Shown piece by piece: positions 1 to 62,265 of a stretch of DNA of 64,000 bases. The position numbers and the translations under genes are program-made. The DNA lies in assembly GCA_033239005.1 (NCBI GenBank), contig BSQZ01000013.1, positions 9,002,282 to 9,066,281 on the forward strand, read 5' to 3'. This stretch comes from Lamellibrachia satsuma. Lineage: Eukaryota; Annelida; Polychaeta; Sabellida; Siboglinidae. Under the pieces are notes generated by a model. That model saw only the letters and a list, made by a program, of their open reading frames with translations, was not told the origin of the DNA and searched no databases. Numbering within the stretch: the first letter of the stretch is position 1; each line of letters begins with the position of its first letter.

Positions 1-959
1 CGGACCTGTCTACGGTTACCCATTTATCTGCAAGAACACAAATGTATCAAACAGAACTAGCTACAGGGAATGAGCAGCGAGTCCTACTCAATGTGGCAAC
101 GCTCGACTGCTGCCAACGCTGCTACTCAAAGTCGTCTGTGCATTGCCTCGCCGTATCACCGCCTCACCAAGAATTCGAACACCAGCGCAATAAATGCAGA
201 TTCGTGCGAATCTATTTAATCAAATATGTTGTGCCATGGACTGTGTTGTCTGGTAGCGCATAATATCTTACGTTACTCTTGTAAAATGTAATAAACGATC
301 CAGACGATGGCACTCACTTGCCTGTGTTCGTCGGCGGAATAATATGCAGTAGAGACGCGTCACCGCTATCTACGACTTCGGCCCGGCAGTTTTGACAGCA
401 GCAGACGACATTTGACGAAAGCGCCAGTTCGACGAAGGTGGTCATGTATGTCTGCTTTATTCACAATCTAACGCAGCATTAAGAATGTGGAAATTGTTCC
501 CGATTATTCAGAATGGGCGGTAAAAGGTGGTAGTTCAAAGTGCCTGCAGTTTGCTAAACGTAAAGAAATAATAAGTGCGCCGTTCTTACATTTAATGTGG
601 TCTGCAAACACGTGTTGGCGATTTTCCGTTGTTGTTTACTTTTAACGGGAAACGTCAGAGTTATTCCCAGCGGCGTTCTGATTGTCGCGACGCCGGAGAG
701 ATCTGTCATTAAGCGGCGTCCGGGCAGTGGGCGTGCTCGGGTGAAAAGCGGGTGGTGGGTGTTGTCGAGTTTGACGGAGAATCAACGCGCGACATGCGGG
801 CCCACGGCCAGCGGTTGGCCATGCTTCGTTAGTTGTGCTCGCTCAACGGAATTAAACGTCGCCGCTGCAGCGAACAATCGCCCGTCTCGATATGTGGGCC
901 GTCCAATAATACCGCTACGCTCGATCCGTTCTCTGCTCCACAGGCCGGCGCTGAATAAC
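1..959 (+). promoter_or_regulatory. 5' flank and CpG-rich start region of Lmx1
   Basis: No gene is recognised upstream of the Lmx1 start. From about 640 the sequence becomes GC- and CpG-rich compared with the AT-rich remainder, and this continues through coding exon 1 to about 1100. That is what is expected of a CpG-island-type promoter and 5' UTR of a developmental gene. The frame of exon 1 stays open upstream to an ATG at 597, so a longer N-terminus cannot be excluded. No clear TATA box or initiator was identified. The call is inferred from position and base composition. Confidence 0.4.
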
Positions 960-42314
<41,355 letters not shown>

Positions 42315-43880
42315 CAACATGCAGGCTGCAGGCATCATGTGTTTTCTAGTCCATTGCGAAACTGTGGTAAATTAAGATTGGCAGAAGGGTAAATATTAGT
42401 AGTAAGAGGCACTCTGGCAGTTCTACATGATATGAAGGCTCAGATCACTGTTCTGTTGAGTTCTGATGATAGGGCCATGTAAATTTGACAATGGGAGTTT
42501 AGTGTTAAATATTCATGTAATTTACATGTATGAATGATGTTTATTGCACATCCCCAGCATCGTTCAGTCATTCTGCAGTCATGTTGATGATGACTGAAAC
42601 AGACATGATAATCACAGTCTACTATAACATCATTCAGTCGTTTTGCAGTCATGTTGATGACAAGAGTGTTGTAGTCTAGTGCATCATATTTCTACACTAG
42701 CTGCATACCCTTTGATTCTTCTTTCCCTTATGAAAATATACCATGGTAAATACCATGGTGTAACATGGTGTTTTGAAACAGGTAAACACTGGTAAATCAA
42801 GGTAAGCCATAGTAAAATACCATGATATACCATTGAAACCATGGTAATCCATTTTGTTTTGAAACAGGGAAGCCACTGTAAAATGCCATGGTGTTTTTGA
42901 AACAGGCAAACCATGGTATTCCACAGTTTACCGTGTAATGTCATGGTTTATCGTAATACCATGGTATATTTTCATAAGGGTTTTAAGAGATCACCTACCC
43001 AGTGGATGAAAACATTCTGTTCGACGACAATGTTCAGAATATGTTTGTCAATTTACGCCTTCTGAATAGCTACTACACATCCAACTCGTCTTCTAAATAT
43101 TATTTACTGTGTTCACATAATACTTGCCTCAATGTTTCGTCAATTTCAAAGCGCAAAATATGTAAAATTGTTCCATATTTTCCAAACATTTGTGAACATC
43201 AGTGCATTGTGTCGTTACTACTTCAGTCTCACAGCCTCTATCGCGTGGTCAAACTGCCTGTTACAAATGTTTAATATTGTTTAATAATATTTTTGCAAAG
43301 AAATTTTCCACTACCACTGGCAGATTGCTTTGTTGCAAGTGTTTATTCCACTAGTAGAGTGGTGTTGTAATGTCTGTTTAAAATATTGTCACATGGCAAT
43401 ATGTCTGTGGAACACTGCATGTTTTGTATTGTCTATAATGTACAGCATGTATACTTATGTTATCTTTCTTTACATCAATTCATTCCAGTGTAAGACAGAT
43501 GATACAGTACTGTAGTGTCATTGTTAAATTAACATAGGTTAATTCTGGGTTCACAGTAGTGTGCAGTTGTTATTAATTTACACACATGTGCACAGAACAT
43601 GCTCCAAGAACGCTGGTATACATGTGTTAGATGTTGTCTAGTTGTTATTTTATATAGATATATTTATGGTGTATATTGCTGTATGTAATGTAAAGGAATC
43701 AATTTGTTGACCAGGAAGGGGAGTCGATGTGGAGTTGATGGCTAGCCAGTGCATATGTTTTACCTTGATCTCAGAATGTGCATAATATTGGCATGCCAAA
43801 TATTTTAGTGTGTTAACCAATGTCCTCTTGTTGCTTTCCATGCTTGGTCTATTGTCAGCAGCAGTGTCACAATAAAAATG
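42315..43880 (+). other. Lmx1: Lmx1 3' UTR and immediate downstream region
   Basis: After the stop at 42314 there is no further coding signal. A candidate polyadenylation signal AATAAA lies at 43871-43876, which would give a UTR of about 1.6 kb containing the MITE at 42725. Earlier cleavage is possible; transcript evidence would decide. Confidence 0.45.
42725..42980. mobile_element. 256-bp MITE with perfect 24-bp TIRs
   Basis: The ends CCCTTATGAAAATATACCAT + GGTA (42725-42748) and the exact reverse complement (42957-42980) enclose internal ACCATGGTA palindromes and repeated TTTTGAAACAGG blocks. Flanks are TTCTTT / TTTTAA, compatible with a short T-rich target duplication that cannot be defined. 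It has no coding capacity and the superfamily is not assigned. Confidence 0.85.
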
Positions 43881-45690
43881 GTCTGCACCAAAAATCAGTC
43901 CAGGGGACCAGTTTCGGCGGCCACAATTGGTCTCACTTATATAAAATTTACCCCTGGTTTATTGCATTTAACTTATGTGTACTAAACAGTAATATCAATA
44001 CTATTATAATTCTGTGATAATTCACTTGCTGCCTAACTAAAACAGTGTACACTATATATTATTATTATTATGTATTGATCAGTTAATATTTGTATCTGCA
44101 TACTTATCTCTAGTATTTGCTCTGTTTCATCTTTACTGCTCTAAAAAAGGAATTGCATTGTCAAGAGACTACCTTTGGAAGCAACAACTGTTTTATTTAA
44201 GCAGATCAGTTCAGAGGGGCCCAATTTTGGCTGCCAAACCTAATTACCCAGACTGATATTTGCTCGTGACTAAACGTAGCATGAAAGCAGCAGCAGCAGC
44301 AACCACTGTGGACATGGATTGCTCATTTACACGTGCTCCTCTACCACAGCTGGTACATTAGAAAATGTATATTTTGTGTCAGTGTGGATGTGACGTAGGT
44401 GTGGTTTACTGTTATGTGAAAATGTTATTTATTTTAGTTTTTCGGTAAGATGTTTTATTACGTGTTTAGCAGTTGTCGTTCTTTTAATTCGTTTTAATAA
44501 GTGTCAGAAATTATTACTTTATGAAATGTGCAGTCATGAATAGTTGTAACATCAAATATGAATATCATAAAACCTGTTTATTGACGGGGTGTGGCAGGAA
44601 GTGTGAGGTGAGATGTTTGTCCTAAAAATTGGTGGGAGGTTGGCCCCCAATATAGGTAGGAGATGTTAGGCCCCCAAAATAGGTGAGAGATGGTCGAGAT
44701 CCCTACCACAGCCTTTTCTTTATTGACTTACAACGCCTACTTAATGGTTTTAAATCAAGATAATTATATAGAAAGATAAATATTTAAAAATAAGCTGGAT
44801 ATGTTGGAGAGCAAACGATACACGTTTCTGTCATGTATGAGAGTTATACATATGTAATTGGGGGGGTCTGGCATCACCTTGACACACTAACAAATATTTC
44901 ATAATTATCAGCGGTGATATCAGTAGCCACTGGCAAGTTGCTACTTAATTTGTGTTTGTCTAACTACAATGGCCGGGCAAACAAATAAGTGAAATCTGAG
45001 ACATTATTCTAGGCGCAAATATAAAGAGCAGATTTATGTTTGCTTTGATACCAAAGAATAATTATTTTAGAAATTAAGCATGTAAGCCTATAATTAACAA
45101 TTACAGTGAACGCGTGTACTTTTTTGAGGCTGGTTTATCGAGGCAGACTGTAACTAATAGATAGTTCACAACTCGTCATAATAGACAGTTGGTCTGCTTC
45201 GGACGTATTATCAGCCGTATCTGTTGCATACAAACACATATAATGTATTTTACAGGATGTATTTGTCACATAGCGTGAAGTTAGACATGTTCCGAAACAG
45301 TATTTTGTGTATCAACACCGAACATTATCAGATGTTCTCCACAGCTTTGTGTGCGCGTAGCGATATGTCTACGTAATATAGTTTATGTATTGTCTGTACA
45401 ATATAATTTATTGTGAATATTTGCGACGAAATAAATGTTGGATATGTGCGCACGAATGAATGTTATTTTTAATAGCAGTCACTTCTATAAAAAACCGGTA
45501 TGCCAGACAAGTCGTTTCGTGTGGATTACCGTGTGCATTGTGGATAGCGATCTCTAGGCGAATAACACGTTACCTCGCTATCCTTTCATAATGCACGCGT
45601 AGGGCCTATGTCGTCATCCACCGTGAGGTACCCGCGATGTTCCAAGTGATGACAGATTGACAGAGTTTGGCTGATATGTGGACCAGCCTT
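43881..45690. other. Intergenic region between Lmx1 and the gypsy relic
   Basis: AT-rich, with nothing identified except short GGCCCCCAATATAGGT / GGCCCCCAAAATAGGT repeats near 44643-44690 and a CAGCAGCAGCAGC run near 44290. Confidence 0.6.
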
Positions 45691-45699
45691 ATAGATAAT

Positions 45700-46510
45700 A
45701 CTCCCTTATATGGGAGGTGCATTCTTTGTAGGACTTCTGTGCCGTTTACATTTGAGAGATTTAGCGTTGCTGCAGGTTGGATGACGCATCTTGAAATGTA
45801 TTTTTGATGGCATTGTCGCTGAGTATTTTCGTGGACCTAGGTCAATGTGTGATGCGATGTGGGCAAGAACTTCTGTGGAGAGCAGCATGTTCGAAAGCTT
45901 GCTGTTGAGTCTCTCCACACGCACTGACTGTTGTGGAGTAGTGGGCGAAGCGGTTCGTTCAGTGTAGGTACAGCCGGGACGAGTCCTAAGCTGGTTGATC
46001 ATCCCCGGAATGCGCTGTAGCTCTGTAAAATTGAATGGTGCTGGGAAATCTTTGATTGCTGTTGATGTCTGGGTCAACTTCGATTCACGAAACACGGACA
46101 GTGTGGCCCAGGAACTTGGACGTCCAGGAGAACTCACACTTCCTGTTTAGTGTAAGACCAGCTTCTAGTAGACGCTGCAGGACCGCTCTCACTCTTTCGT
46201 CGTGTTCCTGTTTTATACCGTAATGCAGGATATGACAGACGACTCCATCTTTTTACATGTGCGACATGTAGCGCTGGAAGATCTCAGGTGCAAATGTACC
46301 AAAGGACGTGATGAAAGTGGTCAACAACTTTTATTCTTCGCAAAGGGGCAGTTGCCAGGCAGTGTCTTGTTTGAACCGAGTTGGATGTCCATTTACTGAG
46401 ATGTCTGCCGACCAGTAGTTTCATTGCTAACCGATTTATCCAAGAAACTGGATATCTACGTCTTCGTCGACCTTCTTTGTCTTAGACCTGCTGCCGACTT
46501 GTAACAACTG
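45700..46510 (-). mobile_element. Ty3/gypsy pol relic (protease and RT pieces)
   Basis: Minus-strand frames carry, from high to low coordinate, three blocks. The first is a protease-like ADISVNGHPTRFK segment (near 46380-46420). The second is an RT stretch with TSFGTFAPEIFQRYMSH (near 46255-46310) and QEHDERVRAVLQRLLEAGLT (near 46140-46215). The third is the RT thumb IKDFPAPFNFTELQRIPGMI (near 46015-46075). Stops, a frameshift and loss of the segment between protease and the RT palm show it is dead. No LTRs were identified. Confidence 0.82.
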
Positions 46511-47245
46511 TGTTTTTATCTTGTATTCAATGCAGATTGCATCTTTAGCTTGCTATGTTTCACGAGGTCAACTTTCCCCCAAAACCGTCGTATATTAAAA
46601 ATACATAAAAATGCAGTTTATGCAAACTGTTTATATTTAAGCATAGATACGAAAGGTAAAAACAGTTATTATGAGTAAAGCATTCCTAGGCATTATTGTC
46701 ATTCTTGTTAATAGCAACGCGTGATCATAATGGTTAATGTGTGTAGCAGATTTCATTATCTTTCAATTATACATACATCTGTTGAATTATAAGATCGAAT
46801 TAACAATATTACTTCTGCCAATTTGATATGTAACGGTCCCGTCTCCTTCAACATGCTGACGGTCTTTGTTGTGTTGTTTTCTTTAGTCATAGCTAATCGT
46901 CCCACCAAGTATTGAATTGACTTCGGGACAGTTTGTCTCGGGCACAACTCTGGGTGAGAAACATTCCGGGCACGTATCGTCTCCAGTATGAATCGTCCCG
47001 ACACCGAACCAGTCGACGATGCTTGGACAAATGGCAATACAAATGTATTATATAACTTCACAGCAGCACAATGCATATGGCTAAACCATTGATAAGCATA
47101 AAGCCAGAATTACAATTAGCCTAGTTTGACTCAAAACTTGGATTTACCATTCCCACTTTATGTTTACAAGATAAAGTGGGAATGCAATCACTTGTCGACC
47201 GCAGGGACGTTGCAAGCCAGCGAAGCACCAATGTGTTGGACAATG
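46511..47245 (-). other. Downstream region of the DUF885 gene
   Basis: No homology is seen in the open frame at 46756-47076. A hairpin with a perfect 12-bp stem (ATTCCCACTTTA, 47149-47160, with 47172-47183) and an 11-base loop lies about 60 bp beyond the stop. It may be part of the 3' UTR. Confidence 0.5.
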
Positions 47246-55869
<8,624 letters not shown>

Positions 55870-56524
55870 CTACACGTGTAGCAAAACAAGCAAAACATAC
55901 GACAATAGCCAACATAAATCCGATATATTAAAACAATACCCGATCATGTAAAATTAAAGACAGATCCATGTACCAGGTATCGACATTGTTTAAATCCATA
56001 AATGTAATAATACATCGTGAGTAAGATTAATATAGTCATGCTACAATATAATATACACCTACCTTTGTAATGCTTATATACGAAATATTAAATTTAAACT
56101 GTGGGTCGTAGCATTTGAAATTTATTTAAATTCACTCATAAATTGCACGTTGTAGCATGAAAGATGAAATGCCTAAACTGTGAGTGGTAGTATGATGGGC
56201 AGAGCTCCTAAGCTATTGTTTGTAGCTGAGTTTCTTAAATGCACTAAAAATTTGTTTTATTTATATTTATCAGTTATTATTACGTTATAGACCATAACAA
56301 CGAACAAAAACACGAACTGCATCCTGTACATTTTGACTAATGCAGGTGTGGATTGGAACAAAGCACCGATAAACAACAGGTTGGTGACATGATTTAACGA
56401 TGAAGACAATACAATGTCTGTATCCACGCCGGACGTCACGCATGAATGGGCAGTTGGCAAGGTATACGTACGTAGCACTATCATGTCGTAATTCCCTTTA
56501 AATGTTATTATTACGCTGCATGCT

Positions 56525-56823
<299 letters not shown>

Positions 56824-57662
56824 TATTCATAGTGTGTTTTAGCCACAACGAGGCAGCACATTATTATCACTACTGGCGGCTTTCGCCAGATGTCTGTGGA
56901 AGTACTAGGACTAGCTTTTATTTATTTTATCACTCACGCGCCGTCAGCAATGAGTGCGAGTTTGAATTGTCTATTTAATGATGCTCAAAGAATGGAGTCG
57001 TGGCCGGCTGACGTTGCTTGTCTAGAATTACAAAAACCGCGAATGAACGTACTTTGTCAGTGTCTGTCTCGTGCGTTTTTGTAGTGTGTCGATCGAGTGT
57101 TGTTTGTTTGGGTAGATGCGCTGAAATCTTTGCTAAGTACAAAACAAACAACGCAACACCTCATTGTAGGCTTACATTACGTTTATTTAGCACCATCAAG
57201 ACAATTCTAAACACATGTAGACTGGACAAAATACATAACGCAAAGCAAGCGCTAGTTATGAAATAGATCGGTGATCAACGACATGTTTCCCCATTCGTTC
57301 GCTAGAAGCGCCCCGCAGTCTTCGCATAGTTCACAGTGGCGCCACACTGCGGATTAGCTACCAGTCTGATTTAGAGGCTATTTTCACATAATTTTATTGC
57401 GGCAGATCATGATTCGGGCCCATAGATATAAATAGAACACCCGTTAGATCCATAGACATAAATAGAACACCCGTTAGTAAAACAAGACCGCTGAGCCCTT
57501 ATCAGTTGACACATGATAAAGTGATGCAGGCATGGACCAGTGACATTCATGCTGCTGCACGGCAAGAACCCACTGGAGGCCCAGTGTTTATACTGTACAG
57601 CACCCAGTCTTCATCATATATCCATAGATATACAGTACTAATAAGAGATTATTACTACATAG

Positions 57663-57663
<1 letters not shown>

Positions 57664-57692
<29 letters not shown>
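57664..57692. repeat. Short (TA)n
   Basis: Fourteen or so TA dinucleotides. Confidence 0.95.
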
Positions 57693-57696
<4 letters not shown>

Positions 57697-58471
57697 CGTT
57701 ATTACGTGCACAATCTATCCATGGACCTTGTATATCAAATATCATAACATATTAACTATAACAGTAGCACCACTACACATGATCGAAACTGAACTTTCTG
57801 AAGTGCTCTATACATGCATTAGCTAATGACTGCAAATGGTCAAAATCTCATTAATCCCTGTTGGACATTCTTCTCTAAGGTCCCAGAAATATTCTTTTCA
57901 CATCTACCAACACATTCCCCAGCTGCTCCATCACAGCCATTTCCACCTGCAGATCAAGATATTTCTCGAATGTTATCTGGCCAACTTGCAAAGTCATGTA
58001 AAGAAATGTGCTCTCTCATTTAAGCTGTCAATAGTTTTAGTATTCAACCTTTCACATGGTTTGTCAAACAAATGCATAGAATGAATGTGAATGTTGCAAT
58101 GTGTACATAATGAGTTACATGATAGTGGTTCATACAACGAAGGAAAGGCAAACGACGATCAAAAAGGAGAGAGCCTTATTAAATGTTTAATAAAGAAAAA
58201 AATCTTATTAATGAACTGACATCTAGTGGAGTTTTAAAAATTAGTTACAAATATGCATACACACACGCATACATTATTTATAAAACTGAATCCTACCCTA
58301 TAACATGTTATGTTGCACCCAATCAATGTGATTACTGGGAAACACTTAATGTACGCTCCCCAAGAAAAGCAAACGTATCTGTAATATATTGATATTTCAG
58401 AACATTTTCTAAACTGTTACATTCATTCACATATACACTAACACAGCACAAACATTTGCGACATAAATTAC

Positions 58472-58547
58472 CTGAAAATAACAAGATGCTAGGTCCTGTC
58501 TTCTGTCGATTCGTACAGCTGTAAGCCACACAGGAAATAACCATATT
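58472..58547 (-). pseudogene. Possible THAP-type zinc-finger N-terminal exon or fragment
   Basis: The minus strand reads MVISCVAYSCTNRQKTGPSI then LLFS and a potential donor TCAG|GTAATT. The CxAYxCTNRQ start is typical of the THAP C2CH module, whose remaining CH ligands would be in a later exon. No continuation was found in 57.0-58.4 kb. It could be a remnant of a P-like or other THAP-bearing transposon, or an exon of an unrecognised gene. Confidence 0.4.
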
Positions 58548-58739
58548 CATTGTCCTACAACTTTCTGCAGCAAGCCTCCAAAATGTTTGTCTTGGAGAGT
58601 TTAACACTAATGCATGATGCTCATTCCAGTATGAACAACCCAACTGCCCACACTTATAACACAACTGCTGGGACCACCCTCACCCAAATTAGTAATCAGT
58701 CTGGTGGCCATGCCCCATTAAGAACAAATGACATTGACA

Positions 58740-58860
58740 AATATTCAAGTTAATTGGTTCCTGGTGTCATCAAGTTTATACTTCTCTGGTAGCCACCTCA
58801 TCTTCATTGCTTTTGTTTGCCTTATATTGAACATGATGATGGTGAGGAGGAAATAAATTA

Positions 58861-58906
<46 letters not shown>
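58740..58906 (+). mobile_element. LINE-like 3' tail ending in (TTAC)n
   Basis: TTGAACATGATGATGGTGAG GAGGAAATAAATTAAC leads into about 12 TTAC units (58859-58906). Non-LTR retrotransposons of the RTE and related clades often end in such short tandem tails. The 5' limit is unknown and there is no readable coding. Confidence 0.45.
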
Positions 58907-58907
<1 letters not shown>

Positions 58908-59489
58908 TATGTTTGACAACTATTTGTAACATGCTATGTTCACACTATAAACAGAATTACCCTATGTATCATGCAGTGGATGCAACTGTTTCTGCCGTGC
59001 AATGAAATGCCGGCCAGTGGTCCACACCTGCTTCACTGCAGTGAGCTGGCTTGTCGCTCTTGTTTATAGGGGGTGATTAATGATGTAACTCTATGTTCGG
59101 GCCACGTTTGGGATCTAATAGACGCCCACACAAGCCTTCGCACTCGCGCGCTGCGCGTCTATTGGGAACAACACGGTATACCTCAATGTGCGCAGGGGCA
59201 ATCCTTATCACGCCTGTCTAATGTCAATAAATTGCGGAGTGCCCATACACAAACTACGCAGTAGTCGGGTTGATAACGCAAACATAGAAAGGGCTGCACT
59301 GCACGCTCGGTTGATATGAGAGTCGAATAAAGTCAATGGAAATAATCATGAAACATTCAGTCGTGCAACCAACATCGCTGCATCGCTCTACAGAGAAGCG
59401 TGCACCAAGTGGCAGCACCCGTGCTACAACGAGCGTACTCGTTCACGCGGCCCATAGTTAGTCATCACACTTTGAGCAATGCACGCACA

Positions 59490-59850
59490 CTCCCGGGGGG
59501 GGGGTACTCCCTATACTGAGATATACATGTATGTGCCGCGCAAATGTCCCTGTTTTTGCCAATTTTTCTCTCTATCCGAAGAAAAAATGTAAATTTTCTC
59601 TCTCTCTGCCCCAATTAAACCTGATAATTCTCTTTTTCATCGAAGAGGAAATTTCCCAATGAAAACGTTCCGTCCGGGCTTACCTTACACTTATAGATAT
59701 TAGATAAATTGTTCAATAATTCTCTCTTGGTGACCATACATTTCTTGATTTCACCCCCGGGCGCACACCGTTCACAAGTATTAACATACAGGTGTAAAGT
59801 TCGCAATTCTCCACTGGTGTAGCGCGTACATTACACCCGCCGCCGTGAGT
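59490..59850. repeat. Possible dispersed repeat with CCCGGGGGGGGGTACTCCC start
   Basis: A run of nine or ten G followed by TACTCCCTATACTGAGATAT and GTATGTGCCGC is reminiscent of dispersed elements seen in several marine invertebrate genomes. CT-rich TTCTCTCTC stretches follow. The minus-strand frame at 59615-59806 has no recognised homology. Identification is from memory of the motif only. Confidence 0.3.
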
Positions 59851-60432
59851 AAACAAGACAATCTGCTTATCAGTCTTCACGACCTAACAGGATGCTTGCG
59901 TTTAACAACAGAGGAATACACTGCCAAGTCGGTACTGGCTGGCTTAAAAGACCACAGTATCTATGCTATGTGGTATACCGACCGCTGCGGGTGTGAAAAA
60001 TTGTCAGCAAAGAAAACTCTAGGTTAATTATGATTGTCCAAGTCAGGATATTGATGTAGATGACAAAGGACGTTGAGAGCTGCATTGATGAGGGTTGAAC
60101 AGTCCGATTTGTGAGGCATAAAGTCTATCGCGAATATCATGCACAAAAGCTGGATTTATCGTCGTAGCCGGTGTTTTGAAGACCATTTCCGGTTTCTTCG
60201 GATATTACCGTCGTTGCACACGCTTCTCCATTTTGTGTGGTTTTCCGATAAAGTTTCCCACGAAGTTGGCTATATATCACATTTCTCGAAACATTAATAT
60301 ATCGTGCTACAACCATTCAATTAATAACCACTGTTAATATATGATTGCGCTCTTACAAACAGGTATCGGATGTCGACGCGGGTCAGTATTTGCACCGACT
60401 ACAAAACAGTTAATCTGACTGTCGCATGAGAC

Positions 60433-60722
60433 ATGGTGTGGTACAGGTCGTCTGTAGTTGCCGCTAGCCGTATGTTCGTCGCAAAAATACTACTTCGGAA
60501 TCGCCGCGTATGTGTGCTAGGTGTCCTGGCCATCGTGGCGTCGTCGGTGGTATATCGGCACAACGGCGGATATGCACCGACACGTAGCGAGCCGCCTGAC
60601 AGCTACACGGTGTACATGCGGGGAATGAAAGGACAGACAGGCAACCTGATATTCATGTTTGCATCGTTGTACGGCATCGCCCGACGCAACCATCGTAAGG
60701 CCGTCATGCTGCAGGGATGCAG
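60433..60722 (+). CDS. GT11 exon 1 (anchor and first motif)
   Basis: 290 nt ending GGATGCAG|GTGGTT, with 96 codons plus two bases. It carries the signal anchor and the first conserved block, ending NHRKAVMLQGC. Confidence 0.88.
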
Positions 60723-62021
60723 GTGGTTCACTGGCTTTTTGTTGCGTTTGTTGTAACGTTTAGCTTGCTGTAACGTTTAGCTTGCTGTAACGTTTAGCTC
60801 GCTGTAACGTTTAGCTTGCTGTAACGTTTAGCTTGCTGTAACGTTTAGCTTGCTGTAAAGTTTAGCTTGCTGTAACGTTTAGCTTGCTGTAACGTTTAGC
60901 TTGCTGTAACGTTTCGCTTGCGTGTGTTGCTCGTTTCATAGTCGCGTATCTTCTTCTACCATCTTGCGCCAATGCGAGCAAACATCCGCGCGCCACGTTC
61001 CTAGTATTGTACACACGGGTTATGTTTCTAATGGGGGATTAAGATAAATGCTACATATAGGTATAATTATTTTCCTGTAAAAAATGTAATAGATGTATGG
61101 ATGATGTCAATACGTTAGCACAACTAGCCGTGTATAGTGTTTTGCTTAATGTAGTACGATGTTTTATTAATACTATGTCAAGTTTTCTGCAAATGTTCAT
61201 TCTAATTTCTGGCATGTTCAAGCGTTTTCTCTGCATTATAAAAGCAACGTGTTACAACTGTTGCGATATTTCCTCCTTACACAAGAATTAAGCTATGCCG
61301 TTGTTACTTTTGCAGGAACCTGCGTGGCCTCTTTCTGAACATCAGTGTTAAGTGCGCAGACTCAGAGTCTGACTTGAGAGGGACCGACGTAGAAGAGAGC
61401 GCGTACGCCACTTATGATCCATCACTCGAGAATCTCCCCGCCGGCGACACAACGTTGCAGGGGTACTACCAGTCGTGGAAGTACTTTCAGGAGTACGCTT
61501 CGGACATACGACAGCAGCTGACATTCCGTCCAAAGTTCTTAACACCGGCCACGGAGTTTTTGGCGAGCATCAATAACGGCTCCTGTCGCAACTGTCGTCC
61601 TAAGACGTTCGTCGGCGTTCACGTGCGTCGCGGCGATCGAGTGGCAATACGTCACTTCCGGAAACGGTACAGCGTAGCCAGCGAGGGATACTTGCGAAAA
61701 GCTATGGATTATTTCCGACAGAAGTACGACGATGTCCATTTTGTAGTGTGTAGCGACTCTATGAAGTGGTGCAACAAGACTCTTGGTGGGCAGAAAGACG
61801 TGACGTTCTCCCTCACTCGAAGGCACGGCACTGACCTGGCCATACTGAGTTTGTGTAATCACACAGTGTTCACTGTTGGCACGTTCGGATGGTGGGCGGC
61901 GTGGCTGGCCGGCGGCACAGCCGTCTACTACCCCGACCAGGTGAATGTGTCAACAACACTCTATGATCAACTCAAGGTTGACGATTACTTTATTCCGGAC
62001 TGGATTCCAATCACGGATTGA
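60433..62021 (+). CDS. GT11 galactoside alpha-1,2-fucosyltransferase (two exons, 331 aa)
   Basis: Exons 60433-60722 and 61316-62021 join in phase 2 (AG|G) with GT-AG borders. The protein is a type II Golgi enzyme: a short basic N-terminus, a membrane anchor at residues 26-41 (VCVLGVLAIVASSVVY), a very short stem, then the GT11 catalytic domain. Motifs are MKGQTGNLIFMFASLYGIAR (residues 65-84, the family's GxxGNQ region), VHVRRGDR (198-205, GDP-fucose binding) and GTFGWWAAWL (285-294). Five N-X-S/T sequons are present, including NIS near residue 105. Length is close to vertebrate FUT1/FUT2 (343-365 aa). The enzyme is expected to transfer fucose from GDP-fucose onto terminal galactose; exact acceptor unknown. 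ATG at 472 is an alternative start that would still keep the anchor. GT11 genes are often expanded in invertebrates, so orthology to FUT1 or FUT2 individually is not implied. Confidence 0.93.
60723..61315 (+). other. GT11 intron with 17-bp minisatellite
   Basis: Positions 60754-60923 are ten copies of TAACGTTTAGCTTGCTG with few changes. The rest is AT-rich and unannotated. Confidence 0.93.
60754..60923. repeat. 17-bp minisatellite, about ten copies
   Basis: The unit TAACGTTTAGCTTGCTG repeats at 17-bp spacing starting 31 bp inside the intron. Variants are GCTCG, AAAG and TTTCGC. Confidence 0.96.
61316..62021 (+). CDS. GT11 exon 2 (catalytic core)
   Basis: Acceptor CTTTTGCAG; encodes RNLRGLFLNIS through the HVRRGD and GTFGWW motifs to DWIPITD and TGA at 62019. 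Moderately GC-rich compared with flanks, as expected for coding sequence. Confidence 0.94.
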
Positions 62022-62064
62022 CAGTTGTGTCAAAATGTGCATTGTTTATATATTATGAGAATTG

Positions 62065-62265
62065 CTAAGAGAGAGGGAGGGAGAGGGAGGGTGGGATGGG
62101 AAAGAGGGAGGGACGGGGGGTGGACGAAGGTTGGGAGGGAGGGAGGAGAGAGTGTGTGTGCGGGCGTGCGTGCGTGCGTGCGTGCGTGCGCGCGCGCGCG
62201 TGTTTCTGCTTGCGTCTACGTGTTTGTGTGCATGCATGCGTGCGTACGCATACATCACACAGCAG
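62065..62265. repeat. (GGGA)n and (GTGC)n/(GC)n microsatellites in the GT11 3' region
   Basis: A purine-rich GAGGGAGGGAGAGGGAGGG tract (about 62070-62155) is followed by GCGTGCGTGCGTGCGTGC and GCGCGCGCGCG. The Arg- and Cys-rich frames are artefacts. Confidence 0.95.

Noticed and set aside
597..959. Extended Lmx1 N-terminus from ATG 597
   Set aside because: The frame is open but has no family similarity; ATG 960 has good context and sits closer to usual Lmx1 N-terminal length. Not fully excluded.
46756..47076. 106-aa minus-strand frame beyond the DUF885 stop
   Set aside because: No recognised homology or splice sites; more likely 3' UTR or intergenic.
57826..58084. Two overlapping plus-strand frames of 65 and 82 aa
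   Set aside because: No recognised motif and no splice context; the region looks like decayed repeat.
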